Below are positions 42,569 through 50,809 of a stretch of 64,000 nucleotides of DNA, piece by piece. Position 1 is the first letter of the stretch. Each line of letters starts with the position of its first letter. The DNA is from Bacillota bacterium. Its GTDB lineage: Bacteria; Bacillota; SHA-98; UBA4971. The notes below the pieces were generated by a model that saw only the letters and a program-made list of their open reading frames with translations, made no database searches and was not told the DNA's origin. The stretch lies in the NCBI GenBank assembly GCA_012516125.1, contig JAAYXB010000033.1, positions 1-64,000 of the forward strand. Reading direction: 5' to 3'. Both the position numbers and the translations under genes were made by a program.

Positions 42569-43302
42569 TGGTCGGCACGAGACCAGCTTTAGCACCAGGC
42601 TGGTCTGCAAGCGACCATGCTCGCCGGTGACCTGGTCGCGCTGCGTCCACCTCCAGACGCAAATCACAGGATGTGGTCTCGTGGCGACCAGGAGAGGGCG
42701 GAATGTGGTCACCAGACGACCACTTCACGCATAGCGTTGGCCGCGCAGGAACCACTTTCGCACGTTGCTACGCGGGGGTGGTTCGTAGACGACCAGAACG
42801 CAAGTTCAGGTGGGCGCGAGGGAGCCAACTGCGTGCGAAACCTGGTCGCGCCACGACCACCCCATCTCGCCTTCGAAGGGAAAGAGGGCGAAGTTGGCTA
42901 CGGGGCGACCAGGGTCGCCGCCAAAGTGGTCGGTATGGGACCAGCTTCGGGGGCAAGCTGGTCGCGACGGAGCCAGTCTCGTGCATCGGGCGAAAAGGGT
43001 GGTCGAGCAGGAACCAATTCTCGCGCAAGGTTGGGTTGTACAAGACCAGGTTCGCTTCGAACCTGGCTTTGTAGCGACCACCCTCTCCGGCTTACGCCCG
43101 AAGGTGGTCTCGTGGCGACCAGGACGTCTTCCGAGCTGGCAGGCAGGCGACCAACCGGCCGCGGATCCTGGTCGCAAGCCAACCACCACACCGCCTATCG
43201 GGCCGTGGCGACTGTAGGGGTGGTAGCCAGCGATCCAGGATTAGCGCGTGGGTGGCTTCCAGCCGACCAGCCAGCCCCGGCGACCTGGTCGCGGCAAGAC
43301 AG
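42569..43302. repeat. Phased array of about 21 imperfect palindromes, TGG-N11-CCA
   Basis: A 17-bp core, best form TGGTC-N7-GACCA, begins at 42569, 42601, 42633, 42674, 42706, 42738, 42779, 42811, 42843, 42895, 42927, 42959, 43000, 43032, 43064, 43105, 43137, 43169, 43221, 43253 and 43286 (the last is imperfect). Twenty keep TGG-N11-CCA exactly. Steps are 32, 32, then 41 or 52, repeating, so the cores form seven triplets. Cores 4 and 16 are identical; otherwise the N7 and the linkers differ. The ORFs crossing it look spurious. It lies in the 1.2-kb gap between the oxidoreductase operon and a tRNA gene. The gap upstream of it (42305-42568) is GC-rich with no gene. Confidence 0.85.
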
Positions 43303-43465
43303 CCGTCCGTGAGATTGCATCCAGGCGACCACATAGGGGCAATTACATCGTGGCGCCGCCAGCGGAAGCAGTCTGACACGCGGACGTGCGCGCCCGCCGG
43401 ACCACGGGGCGGCGACGACTCCTGGGCGCCACGATGGCAGCACGCACCCGCTTGCAAGCGCTACA

Positions 43466-43494
43466 TTGTTAAGGGCTAGGCCACATGATATAAT
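43466..43494 (+). promoter_or_regulatory. Promoter of tRNA-Leu(TAA)
   Basis: TTGTTA, 17-base spacer, TATAAT, about 33 bases upstream of the tRNA 5' end. Confidence 0.75.
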
Positions 43495-43526
43495 AATGTC
43501 GCAGAGCAATACCAACGTAGACGAGT

Positions 43527-43614
43527 GCCGGAGTGGCGGAACAGGCAGACGCAAGGGACTTAAAATCCCTCGGGCCCTGGGCCCATGCGGGTTCGATCCC
43601 CGCCTCCGGCACCA
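43527..43614 (+). tRNA. tRNA-Leu (anticodon TAA)
   Basis: 88 nucleotides with encoded CCA. Acceptor GCCGGAG/CTCCGGC, anticodon stem-loop AGGGA-CTTAAAA-TCCCT giving TAA, a long type II variable arm (CGGGCCCTGGGCCCA) and T-arm GCGGG-TTCGATC-CCCGC. No element is integrated at this tRNA. Confidence 0.95.
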
Positions 43615-44150
43615 CCCTTCTTAGGAGCCTGGTGACACGCGCTTTCGCAAACTCGAAGAGATCAGCAGCTACCGAGCAGCTAACGAGAGAATACTGGCCG
43701 GCGCCAGGTCGAGCTGCTGCTACCCCAAAAGTCGGCGAGGGAGCCTGGTCTCCCGTGCCCACCGGCCCCATCCGAGCCTGTCTGTCTGCGCGGCTCCGAC
43801 CGAGGGCGACCCCGGTTGCTCTTTCAAAGACCTCTGATGCTGGCGTTTGACAGCGATTTCCGTAACTTTCGCCCGCGCCGAATCTGTCACGTGGCACAGG
43901 TTCGCGAGTCAGGATCGCTCAGAGCGTTTCACCCTCGCGATCACAGTGGACGGTGATTGCTGGCTGTGGAAGTCAAGGAAGGGCAGTAGAAAGCGACGCC
44001 AGAATCAGAATGTGAAAGGCACTGAGGCAGCCGCTGCCACAGCACTGGTGATGAATAGCAAGCCGACTGTGCCGGATGCACCGCCTGTTTTCTGTGCGGT
44101 TAGAGAAACGTGGGGTCGGGAGCGAAGCGGGTCATCCGGAGGAGGAATAC
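43615..44150. other. Intergenic region with no supported gene
   Basis: 535 bases between tRNA-Leu(TAA) and the activator. The ORFs here (for example 43847-44161) lack ribosome sites and family resemblance. TGGCACAGGTTCGC at about 43890 looks a little like a -24/-12 promoter but the spacing is one base short. Confidence 0.4.
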
Positions 44151-44681
44151 ATGGAGCTTAGAATCGGACTTGTGGCACCGTATCCGCGTCTGGCAGAGCT
44201 TGCGATCGAAGTATGCCGTGAGCTCGGTGAGGACCTGGAAGTGCGCCGTGGTGATCTCAGCGCAGGCGTTGAAGTCGCGAGAGAGATGCAGTCCCGCGGC
44301 GTGGATGTGGTGATCAGCAGGGGTGGCACGGCACTCGCTATCGAGCAAGCGGTGGACATTCCGGTGATTCCCATCCAGGTGACGGGTTTTGACATAGTGA
44401 GGGCCATTCATGCTGCGAAACAGCTTGGAGGCGCAATCGGTGTCGTCGGTTTCAAGAACGTCATCTACGGCACCGAAGGCATCCAGGATGCTCTAGGCGT
44501 CTCACTACGACTCATCTACCTTGAGCACGAAGCCGATGCCGAGGAACAAATCGCGGCGGCTGTGCGAGGGGGTCTCCAGGTCATCGTTGGAGACGCGATA
44601 TCGGCGCGCATCACCGCGAAGTACGGTGCGAAAGGCGTCTTGATTGAATCCGGCAAAGAGGCCATCATCAACAGCATTTAG
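44151..44681 (+). pseudogene. Sigma-54 activator, N-terminal (PrpR_N) half, split by the serine-recombinase element
   Basis: ATG 44151 follows GGAGGAATAC. The 175 host-encoded residues (ELRIGLVAPYPRLAELAIEVC..., VISRGGTALAIEQAV, VVGFKNVIYGTEGIQDAL, VIVGDAISARITAKYGAKGVLIESGKEAI) form the PrpR_N sensor domain that precedes the PAS and AAA+ domains in propionate- and sugar acid-type activators. The frame ends at a TAG supplied by the inserted element three bases after the junction. The other half starts at 56635. Joining 44675 to 56635 gives one uninterrupted gene of about 638 codons. Translated alone, this half could still be a soluble sensor domain. Confidence 0.9.
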
Positions 44682-44690
44682 GATTTGCTA
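44663..44690. other. attL of the serine-recombinase element
   Basis: Host ATCAACAGC, central AT (44676-44677), then element TTAGGAT. Combined with the right end, the empty site would read CAGC-AT-GCTG and the circle TCCTAA-AT-TTAGGA, both perfect short palindromes round the same AT dinucleotide, as large serine recombinases require. Confidence 0.85.
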
Positions 44691-46380
44691 TATCTTCGAT
44701 AGGGACTATTCCCCTCACTTCAATACGGTCTTGGTACACCCACAACTTAATCTGTAGTCTGTCAAACAATTCCTCCCAACTCATTATCTTTTGCGGGAAC
44801 CCAAGAGTCAAGCGTAAAGGGTCTCTGCTCCGAATTATGGCAAAAGCTAGCTCCTCGGTGACGGCTGCTTCCTCCGGCTGGTAAATAACGTCAAATTGTT
44901 CTGCCTCAATCGCCTCCCTCACCGCTGCCACGTTCTGTTCCAATTTGTGAATCGTGTCAATTTCTGGCGAGTACTGCTCATACCGCTGGCGGATAGCCAA
45001 TTCCTGTTCTTTAAGCTCGTTCTGTTGGCGGTTATAGTCTTCGTCCGATAATATTCCGTTGAGGTAAACGTTGGCGAGCCTGCGCTGTTTCTCCTGGATT
45101 TGAAAGAGTTGTTCGTTTATTGGCGAGAGTAAGGTTTCCAGTTCTTCCTTTCTCCGTTCCAAGGTTTCTACATATTCTTCGATGGCTGTCCTCATCTGTT
45201 CTGGGCTACGAAGGAGCTTTACAATGCGGCTTTTAACCTCTTCCGTTAACGCTTCACCGTTAAGGATAGGACTAGTACATCTTGGGCTACCGTCAAGATG
45301 GTTTTTCTTGAGCCTGCCGTTGCACTTGAAGACCAGCGTTTTTCCCGTGTTGTAATACCCGATACCGTAGGCGTGCTGGCATAACCCACAGTTAATACGT
45401 CCTGCAAGTAACGGTTTAGGATACTTTCTGTTGAATCCGCCCCTCGCTCCAACTCTCTTTTCCTGAGCCTTCTCCCACAGGAGAGGGTCAATTATAACAG
45501 GGAAGTCAACCGCGTACCACCCATCCTTGGAATTTGCCGCCTTAGCTCTTTCAACCCGCTCTTGGCTTACCGGAATGCTATCACCGCGCCAGAAGTAGTT
45601 GGTGCCTTTATAAGCGGTGTGGGTAAGGATTCTCTGAACCGTGGTTTCGCTCCACTGGGTGACCGGTTTACCCTTCTTGCCTCGGTGAACGCCGCGAAAT
45701 TGAGAGGGCGTAGGAATACCAAGCTGGGTAAGTTTCTCAGCAACTCTAACCGTACCCATCGGACCGGACTTACCATCACCGTAGACGTACCAGTTATAGA
45801 TGAGCCGGACTATTTTGGCTTCTTCTTCGACAATCTCCCATCGTTGCTTTTCCTTATTCCACTGGTAACCGAATAGCTCTGCGGTACCGAAGAATTTTCC
45901 TTCTTGCGCTCTCTTCTTCTTACCGGTCAGGGTTCTAAGGCGGATTACCTCTCTTTCGTACTCTGCGAACGAGCCCTGAATATTGGAAAAGAGCCTGCCT
46001 TCCGGTGTATCCTCAAATCCACCTTGAACGAAAATAAAGCCTTCACCTTTGGTTCCGCATCGGCGCGGTTTGAGGGCTTCATCCCGAAGTGCCGAGAGGA
46101 TTGCTACCGAGCGCGCAAGCCTGTCCTGCCGGTAAAGGAAGATGGCGTCGTATTCTCCAGCCTGATACTTTTCCCACAGGTTACGGAGGATAGGTCTGTC
46201 GTTAATACCAAGGGCACCGCTGTACCCATCTTCTTTGAAAACATCAGCAGGGGTAATGTGGTATCCTCTCTTTTGAGCCTCCGCCATGCAAATTTCGACT
46301 TGAGTATCGAGAGAGGTACCCTCTACCTGGTCTTCTGTGGAAACTCTTGCCAGTATCGCTGCTCGTTTCCGTAGTATCAC
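44668..46380 (-). CDS. Large serine recombinase (integrase of the element)
   Basis: 570 residues; GTG start with GAGGAAGG upstream, overlapping the excisionase-like gene by four bases. Resolvase domain: ILARVSTEDQVEGTSLDTQ with the nucleophile Ser, then IFLYRQDRLARSVAIL. Recombinase domain at about 180-290 (GPMGTVRVAEKLTQLGIPTP), zinc ribbon domain with cysteines in INCGLCQHAYG ... FKCNGRLKK ... RCTSPIL, and a coiled coil near 415-480. The last three codons and stop (TGC TGT TGA) are host DNA beyond the att core: in the circular element the frame would instead run on for about 20 residues to a TAA at the other end. Confidence 0.93.
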   Translation of the reverse strand: MILRKRAAILARVSTEDQVEGTSLDTQVEICMAEAQKRGYHITPADVFKEDGYSGALGINDRPILRNLWEKYQAGEYDAIFLYRQDRLARSVAILSALRDEALKPRRCGTKGEGFIFVQGGFEDTPEGRLFSNIQGSFAEYEREVIRLRTLTGKKKRAQEGKFFGTAELFGYQWNKEKQRWEIVEEEAKIVRLIYNWYVYGDGKSGPMGTVRVAEKLTQLGIPTPSQFRGVHRGKKGKPVTQWSETTVQRILTHTAYKGTNYFWRGDSIPVSQERVERAKAANSKDGWYAVDFPVIIDPLLWEKAQEKRVGARGGFNRKYPKPLLAGRINCGLCQHAYGIGYYNTGKTLVFKCNGRLKKNHLDGSPRCTSPILNGEALTEEVKSRIVKLLRSPEQMRTAIEEYVETLERRKEELETLLSPINEQLFQIQEKQRRLANVYLNGILSDEDYNRQQNELKEQELAIRQRYEQYSPEIDTIHKLEQNVAAVREAIEAEQFDVIYQPEEAAVTEELAFAIIRSRDPLRLTLGFPQKIMSWEELFDRLQIKLWVYQDRIEVRGIVPIEDIANPKCC

Positions 46381-46622
46381 AATGGGACACCTTCCTCTAC
46401 AGCTTGCCCTCTAATTCTGGCTTTGTGCTGGAGCATATTGAAAATAGCCAACCCGGCGCAGTAGAGGGCAACGTCTTCCCGCCTGATGAACCAGCGGTCA
46501 ATTCCATCCGGGCCTCGTCTCTTGATACCTGGCAGTTTCTTATCCCGAAGGAGATTGGCGACCGCAATGGGCGATATTCCGAGGATTTCAGCCGTTTCAT
46601 TGGTAGTAAGTAGCTCGTTCAC
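46377..46622 (-). CDS. Excisionase-like HTH protein
   Basis: 81 residues, start with GGAGGTG upstream. HTH_17 domain: LLTTNETAEILGISPIAVANLLRDKKLPGIKR, then a wing and IRREDVALYC. It is the first gene of the pair with the serine recombinase and is the obvious candidate for its recombination directionality factor, although factors for serine recombinases are diverse. A TATAAT -10 lies about 20-30 bases upstream with only a weak -35. Confidence 0.75.
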   Translation of the reverse strand: MNELLTTNETAEILGISPIAVANLLRDKKLPGIKRRGPDGIDRWFIRREDVALYCAGLAIFNMLQHKARIRGQAVEEGVPL

Positions 46623-46747
46623 CAGATTTCACCTCCTATGTTATTATTATAGGATGTATGCTAGCAACTTAAAAGATGGCTTCCAAAAAATCTCACGAGT
46701 TTCGACACGCCCAGCTTAGGCAATAGCTACTCTTACCGGCTGAACAT

Positions 46748-46891
46748 TTAATGAATTACTCGTTTGCGGAACCCTCCCCCAAGTACCTCGTGAACATTTT
46801 CTATGGCTACGAAAGCGCTATCGTCAATTTCTCGGATAATAGATTTTAGTTTAGCCAATTCTAGGCGAGAAACAATGCAATAAAGAATCTC
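46748..46891 (-). pseudogene. Fragment of a YitT/DUF2179-family protein (C-terminal 47 residues)
   Basis: On the minus strand the frame reads ILYCIVSRLELAKLKSI, then REIDDSAFVAIENVHEVLG and ends RKRVIH-stop. This is the DUF2179 cytoplasmic end of YitT-type membrane proteins. A stop lies directly upstream in frame and no start codon is available, so it is a leftover from a deletion. It is ten bases from the antiporter stop. Nothing else is seen in 46623-46901. Confidence 0.6.
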
Positions 46892-46901
46892 TTATCTTAG
46901 G

Positions 46902-48329
46902 CTACTCCAGCAGAGCTATCAGGTGCTCTTTATCTTCCTGGTAGGTCAGGATAAATAAGATATCTCCCTCCTGGATCTCCGTGTCACCCCTGGGAGGTAC
47001 TATATCGTCATGTCTTACAATGGCAGTAACCAGCGTGGTCTTTGGTAGAGGGATATGCTCCAAACGCTTACCGATCAAAGAAGACCCTTTTTCCACTTCA
47101 AACTCCAACAACTCGCATTTGGTATTTTCCGTGGAGATTAACTCCAGGGAATGGGGAGAAGTCTTTTTGGTTCCAGCAAATAACTTGAGCTTGTGGGCTA
47201 AAATGTCGAGGGATGACCCCTGGATTAAGGCTGTTAGTAAAACGATGAAGAACACGACGTTAAAAAAATAGTTGCTGTGGTCGACTCCTGCAACGTAGGG
47301 GTAAGTGGCCAGTACAATGGGGACTGCGCCCCTTATACCTCCCCAACAGAGGAATAATTTTTCCTTGAGGTTGTAATCCCAGAACAGTGTCGTTAAAAAG
47401 ACCGCTGTCGGCCGTGCCACTAGCATTAGCAGCAGAGCAATAAACACCCCCTCCTTGATAAAGGCGGGAAGTTGCGAAGGAAAGACCAGCAGCCCCAGCA
47501 TTAGAAAGATAATGATGTTGCAGAAAGTGGAGGTGCCTTCTAGGAAGCGGGCTATTCCCTGCTTGTAGACGAACTTGCTGTTCCCCAGCAAATAACCAGC
47601 TATGAATACAGCGAGGAAGCCGTTGGCTTTGATTATCTCCGCTACTCCGAAGCTCAAATAGCAGAAACCGAGACTCAAAACATAGTAAAAACCACCCGAT
47701 TCAAGGCGGGCCCGGTTAAAGAGATAGGGTCCAAGCTTACCGAACAAGTACCCCACACCAATTCCGGCCACAATCTGCCACATTAAGTGAGCGATAAAGG
47801 GAAAAAGGTTGAAATTTGTATTCTTCATATAGTCGAGCAGAGCTATGGTCAGGATAATGGCCATTGGATCGTTGGAGGCAGATTCGGCTTTCAGGGTGGT
47901 GGCCAGTTTGGGCTGAATGCTCTTATTGCGAAAAATAGAAAAAACTGCTGCAGCATCGGTGGAAGAAACGATGGCCCCTACCAGTAGGGAGGCCTCGAGG
48001 CTGAGCCCAACGATGTAGTGGGTGGCCAGTCCTAGAGTTACGGCGGTAATAAAGACACCTACCGTCGCCAAGGTAAAAGCTGGTTTGAAGGACGACTGTA
48101 ATTCCTCTCTTTTGGTATTAAAGCCACCTTCAAAAAGGATAATAATGAGGGCTACATTGGCTATCCGCTGGGCTAGTAAAGGGTCATCAAAATATACTAG
48201 GTTAAGGCCATCGCTCCCGAAAAGCATTCCCAAGCCCAAAAAAATCACTAAACCGGGAACGCCGAATCGAGAGATCAGTTTGGTCGAAAAAGTGGCCAGA
48301 AGTAACAAAATAGATAATAACAGGATCAA
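46902..48329 (-). CDS. nhaP2: Monovalent cation/proton antiporter, CPA1 family (NhaP2-like)
   Basis: 475 residues: about 12 membrane helices (LLLLATFSTKLISRFGVPGLVIFLGLGMLFG at the start; SLLVGAIVSSTDAAAVFSIFRN and ESASNDPMAIILTIALL contain the ion-site Asp residues) followed by a cytoplasmic TrkA_C/RCK_C domain (EFEVEKGSSLIGKRLEHIPLPKTTLVTAIVRHDDIVPPRGDTEIQEGDILFIL) that usually binds a nucleotide. It exchanges K+ or Na+ for protons at the inner membrane. It is cargo, not a mobility gene, and could give pH or salt tolerance. Confidence 0.93.
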   Translation of the reverse strand: MILLLSILLLLATFSTKLISRFGVPGLVIFLGLGMLFGSDGLNLVYFDDPLLAQRIANVALIIILFEGGFNTKREELQSSFKPAFTLATVGVFITAVTLGLATHYIVGLSLEASLLVGAIVSSTDAAAVFSIFRNKSIQPKLATTLKAESASNDPMAIILTIALLDYMKNTNFNLFPFIAHLMWQIVAGIGVGYLFGKLGPYLFNRARLESGGFYYVLSLGFCYLSFGVAEIIKANGFLAVFIAGYLLGNSKFVYKQGIARFLEGTSTFCNIIIFLMLGLLVFPSQLPAFIKEGVFIALLLMLVARPTAVFLTTLFWDYNLKEKLFLCWGGIRGAVPIVLATYPYVAGVDHSNYFFNVVFFIVLLTALIQGSSLDILAHKLKLFAGTKKTSPHSLELISTENTKCELLEFEVEKGSSLIGKRLEHIPLPKTTLVTAIVRHDDIVPPRGDTEIQEGDILFILTYQEDKEHLIALLE

Positions 48330-48448
48330 CTATCTTTCCTCCCTTTCCATAAAAACCAAACTAAAACACCTAGTGTTCCAAAATACGTCTCCACACCCTT
48401 CTAATAGGGAAGAGCAGCTACACCTTTGTCAAAACGATAAACCAGCAA

Positions 48449-48955
48449 CTACTTAGCTTCTTTATCGATATAAATTGGTATTTTCAATGTGTCTAGCGCC
48501 TTGATAAAGTGAGGGTCGATAATGTTGTTAAGTTTCAAAACCTGTTTGGCATACCATTCATAATTCATTCTGAAATGCTCATTCATAAAGTACGGGTTGA
48601 TAATGTCAACCAACGTATCTCCTGATTGAATGGTTATCTCCCGTACCTCTTTTAGCTCCCATACATCATTAGGTCGCTCTGAGATGTTGATACCTTCAGG
48701 TATGACTACTTCTTTAGGGAAATATTCTTCGGGTGGTATTACCTTATATCCGTCCTTAACGATATACCAAACACCGGTAGTTTTGTTAGTATACCGTCCA
48801 GTTTGTTCATCATAAATGTATCCTTCAACTACTTCCTGAACCTGATTATTCTTTGCTGGCTGTGTTACCTCTTGAGGTTTTGAGAAAATTAAATATCCGC
48901 CAACAGCGACAGCAGCTATTGCCACCGGTATAACAATCTTATACCAACTTTTCAT
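48449..48955 (-). CDS. Membrane-anchored LysM-like protein
   Basis: 168 residues from ATG 48955 (AGGAGGAAAT upstream). One N-terminal membrane segment (SWYKIVIPVAIAAVAVGGYLIF), then an extracellular part containing GYIYDEQTGRYTNKTTGVWYIVKDGYKVIPPEEYFP and a C-terminal LysM-like domain (REITIQSGDTLVDIINPYFM ... LNNIIDPHFI). It probably attaches to peptidoglycan. It overlaps the ribbon-helix-helix gene upstream by 17 bases. Confidence 0.65.
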   Translation of the reverse strand: MKSWYKIVIPVAIAAVAVGGYLIFSKPQEVTQPAKNNQVQEVVEGYIYDEQTGRYTNKTTGVWYIVKDGYKVIPPEEYFPKEVVIPEGINISERPNDVWELKEVREITIQSGDTLVDIINPYFMNEHFRMNYEWYAKQVLKLNNIIDPHFIKALDTLKIPIYIDKEAK

Positions 48956-49151
48956 CACCGATTTCCTCCTTTGCAATCTCGCCGCTCGGGAGCAGTTCAA
49001 CCTCTCTAAGGTACTTTATCGCAGCCCACCGGACAAGGGCTGCTAGACTACGGTCGGTCATCAACGCTGCCTTCTTAACGGCTTCGTATTCGTCTTCGGT
49101 AAAGGTAACACTTACCAATTTAGTACGTGGTTCCGCTTTCCGAGGAGCCAT
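48939..49151 (-). CDS. Ribbon-helix-helix DNA-binding protein
   Basis: 70 residues from ATG 49151 (GAGGTG six bases upstream). After a basic start, LVSVTFTEDEYEAVKKAALMTDRSLAALVRWAAIKYL is a typical CopG/Arc ribbon-helix-helix fold: beta strand and two helices. It probably regulates the element's own genes. Antitoxins also use this fold but no toxin gene is adjacent. Confidence 0.75.
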   Translation of the reverse strand: MAPRKAEPRTKLVSVTFTEDEYEAVKKAALMTDRSLAALVRWAAIKYLREVELLPSGEIAKEEIGDEKLV

Positions 49152-49251
49152 GCAACCCACCTCAATCAACTTGATGTATTCTGATAGAAATTATATCAAA
49201 GCCTATCACGAAAGTCAACTACGGAAAGTAAATCGAGGTGGGTTAGGCTGC

Positions 49252-49443
49252 CTAGAGATAAAGCTGATACTTTAATGTACCAGAATTCTTCCAACGGTTG
49301 TAGTGACAGACGTAATCGCTGCCGTAAGTAGCCATCGCTTTCTCTGTAGTCCATTTGGTAGAAGGGTTAACGAATCCCATCCGGCAGCGAGAAAGTTCTC
49401 TATCATAGAGAGGGCAGGACTTGCAGGTACGCACTTTCGTCAT
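49252..49443 (-). CDS. Small Cys-rich protein (63 aa)
   Basis: ATG 49443 is preceded by GGAGGTGATACC; the longer ORF-track version starts far upstream. Four cysteines: CKSCPLYDRELSRC and VCHYNRW, which could form a zinc site or a small Fe-S site. It has the shared upstream element 49483-49530. No family recognised. Confidence 0.55.
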   Translation of the reverse strand: MTKVRTCKSCPLYDRELSRCRMGFVNPSTKWTTEKAMATYGSDYVCHYNRWKNSGTLKYQLYL

Positions 49444-49482
49444 GGTATCACCTCCAAAGAAAGGTGGTAATTGGCACCGGAG

Positions 49483-49530
49483 TATAAAAGTATTGACGAA
49501 GGAAGTTCCGTAGGGCATAGAGTCGTATAA
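49483..49530 (-). promoter_or_regulatory. Conserved upstream element, copy 1
   Basis: 48 bases (TATAAAAG-TA-TTGACGAA... CCG..G.GCATAGAG.C.TATAA on the plus strand) that match 54805-54853 closely. Each copy lies about 40 bases upstream of a minus-strand gene. A standard -35/-10 pair is not clear, so an activator-dependent promoter or operator is possible. Confidence 0.55.
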
Positions 49531-49573
49531 TTGGTTTGCAAGAGAGAAAAACCAGAAGGCGCCACGCTTTTCT

Positions 49574-49918
49574 TCACGCAGCGCCTTCCTTCTTGGCTTT
49601 TTCTTGTTCAGGTTCCGTCTCCTTTTTCTCCGCTTTGCGTTTGAGGTAGTATCGCTGGATTTCCTGCTCCACCTCGGCAATCTTTTTTGAGTACCAGTCA
49701 ACCCGTAACCTTTGCTCCAGCATCTTCAGTTCCGCCAACTCGTCGCCGTCCTCAAACTTCTCGCGGTAGGCTTCCTCTTGCTTGATGGCGTACTGGAGGT
49801 TAGCGCGGAAGGCATCTCTTTTCGACCGCAACGCCTGCAATTCCGGTGGAGTGTTGCCCGTTGGGATAACTAAAGGCTGCTTGGGTTCAACCGGCTCGCT
49901 CTTGGCTCTTGCTGCCAC
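49574..49918 (-). CDS. Hypothetical coiled-coil protein
   Basis: 114 residues from GTG 49918, which has GGAGGTG six bases upstream. Pro-rich start, then long charged helices (LQALRSKRDAFRANLQYAIKQEEAYREKFED, IAEVEQEIQRYYLKRKAEKKETEPEQEKAKKE). No domain recognised; similar proteins occur in mobile elements as small structural or regulatory coiled coils. Confidence 0.5.
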   Translation of the reverse strand: MAARAKSEPVEPKQPLVIPTGNTPPELQALRSKRDAFRANLQYAIKQEEAYREKFEDGDELAELKMLEQRLRVDWYSKKIAEVEQEIQRYYLKRKAEKKETEPEQEKAKKEGAA

Positions 49919-49960
49919 GGTAATCACCTCCCTTCGCTATGTAGGAGTTGCTTCAGCCGG

Positions 49961-50170
49961 TTAAGGACACTGCTTACGTCCTCTCCGGAGTGCAGAAGCC
50001 TGGCTGTGGATGCAGGAAAGGTCATAAACGAGAGAAGCTGGAGCCTCTTTTATGAGCATCTCCAGCTTCTTCGTAGCTACCACAGAGCAGGTGTTCGTGG
50101 GTAGCGTTTGTTGGTGTTCCAGACATCGGATGATGTCTCGCACTCTTTTGAGTGCTTCTCGTTTGTTCAT
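49961..50170 (-). CDS. Small hypothetical protein (69 aa)
   Basis: ATG with GGAGGGAGATGG upstream, a good site. Helical (KREALKRVRDIIRCLEHQQTL, KKLEMLIKEAPASLVYDL) with three cysteines. No family recognised. The gap upstream to 50352 holds its promoter region (AT-rich, TATAAT-like) and a terminator. Confidence 0.5.
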   Translation of the reverse strand: MNKREALKRVRDIIRCLEHQQTLPTNTCSVVATKKLEMLIKEAPASLVYDLSCIHSQASALRRGRKQCP

Positions 50171-50284
50171 AGTACCATCTCCCTCCTGCGTTGGAAACTT
50201 CTAACTTCTTATGGTAAAATTATAATGTACTTCCAAAGGACTTAAAAGAGGGCCACCAAAATTTTTGTCGGAAATTGTCGGCAC

Positions 50285-50314
50285 AAAAATAAGAGGCCCT
50301 GGTGAGCCTCTCTT
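50285..50314 (-). terminator. Terminator after the 131-aa gene
   Basis: Read on the minus strand: AAGAGAGGC and GCCTCTT form a stem round CTCACCAGG, followed by ATTTTTG. It lies 40 bases after the stop of the gene 50353-50748. Confidence 0.65.
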
Positions 50315-50352
50315 AACTGACAGGACTTCTTCGCATGAAAAGGTTTGCCGGC

Positions 50353-50748
50353 CTAATCAGCGATAACCGTACTTACTCGTTCCAATGCAGCGTTGACGAT
50401 GGTTCTCCATAAACGAAGCCGACTAGCTACATCGTTATAAAGCTCCAAGTTTGGGGGTTGTTCTCCCAGTATCCCCAATCCAACGTCTATGAGTTCCAAC
50501 TGAGCCTTCAGGTAATGAAGATAACGGTAAGTGTCTCCCAAGCGTTCTCCGCCGTCATTGCCCTTTTGGGCGGCAAACGCCATCGTTATGGCTTCCTCAT
50601 CCAATTGAAACTCGAACTCATCAATCTCATTAAGGAGGACAGAAAACATCATGGCTTCCTCTATTGGCCGTTCCGCCTCCCACGCTTTTCCCGAAATTCG
50701 GTGCTTCCTTTCCACAGGAGTGAGGGTATCTGCAATCTCAGCGGCCAT
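50353..50748 (-). CDS. Hypothetical protein (131 aa)
   Basis: ATG preceded by GGAGGTGATACCGG. All-helical and acidic in the middle: PIEEAMMFSVLLNEIDEFEFQLDEEAITMAF, then TYRYLHYLKAQLELIDVGLGIL and a final helix. Length and style resemble small accessory proteins of mobile elements, but I do not recognise a family. Confidence 0.5.
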   Translation of the reverse strand: MAAEIADTLTPVERKHRISGKAWEAERPIEEAMMFSVLLNEIDEFEFQLDEEAITMAFAAQKGNDGGERLGDTYRYLHYLKAQLELIDVGLGILGEQPPNLELYNDVASRLRLWRTIVNAALERVSTVIAD

Positions 50749-50809
50749 CCGGTATCACCTCCTTTCCAATTCCAATGGTACCAGGCGAGCGAGGAAAAGT
50801 AAGATAACA

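Noticed and set aside
42569-43302. CRISPR array
   Set aside because: The repeated word is only 17 bp and degenerate, spacers are 15, 24 or 35 bp in a fixed order, and no cas genes are present.
42617-43312. 231-aa ORF and others across the palindrome array
   Set aside because: Open frames occur in several registers because stop codons are rare in this GC-rich repeat; steps of 32, 41 and 52 do not keep a reading frame, there is no ribosome site and no family resemblance.
43885-43900. -24/-12 promoter for the activator gene
   Set aside because: GG and GC are nine, not ten, bases apart.
43847-44161. 104-aa ORF upstream of the split activator
   Set aside because: No ribosome site, overlaps the activator start and has no family features.
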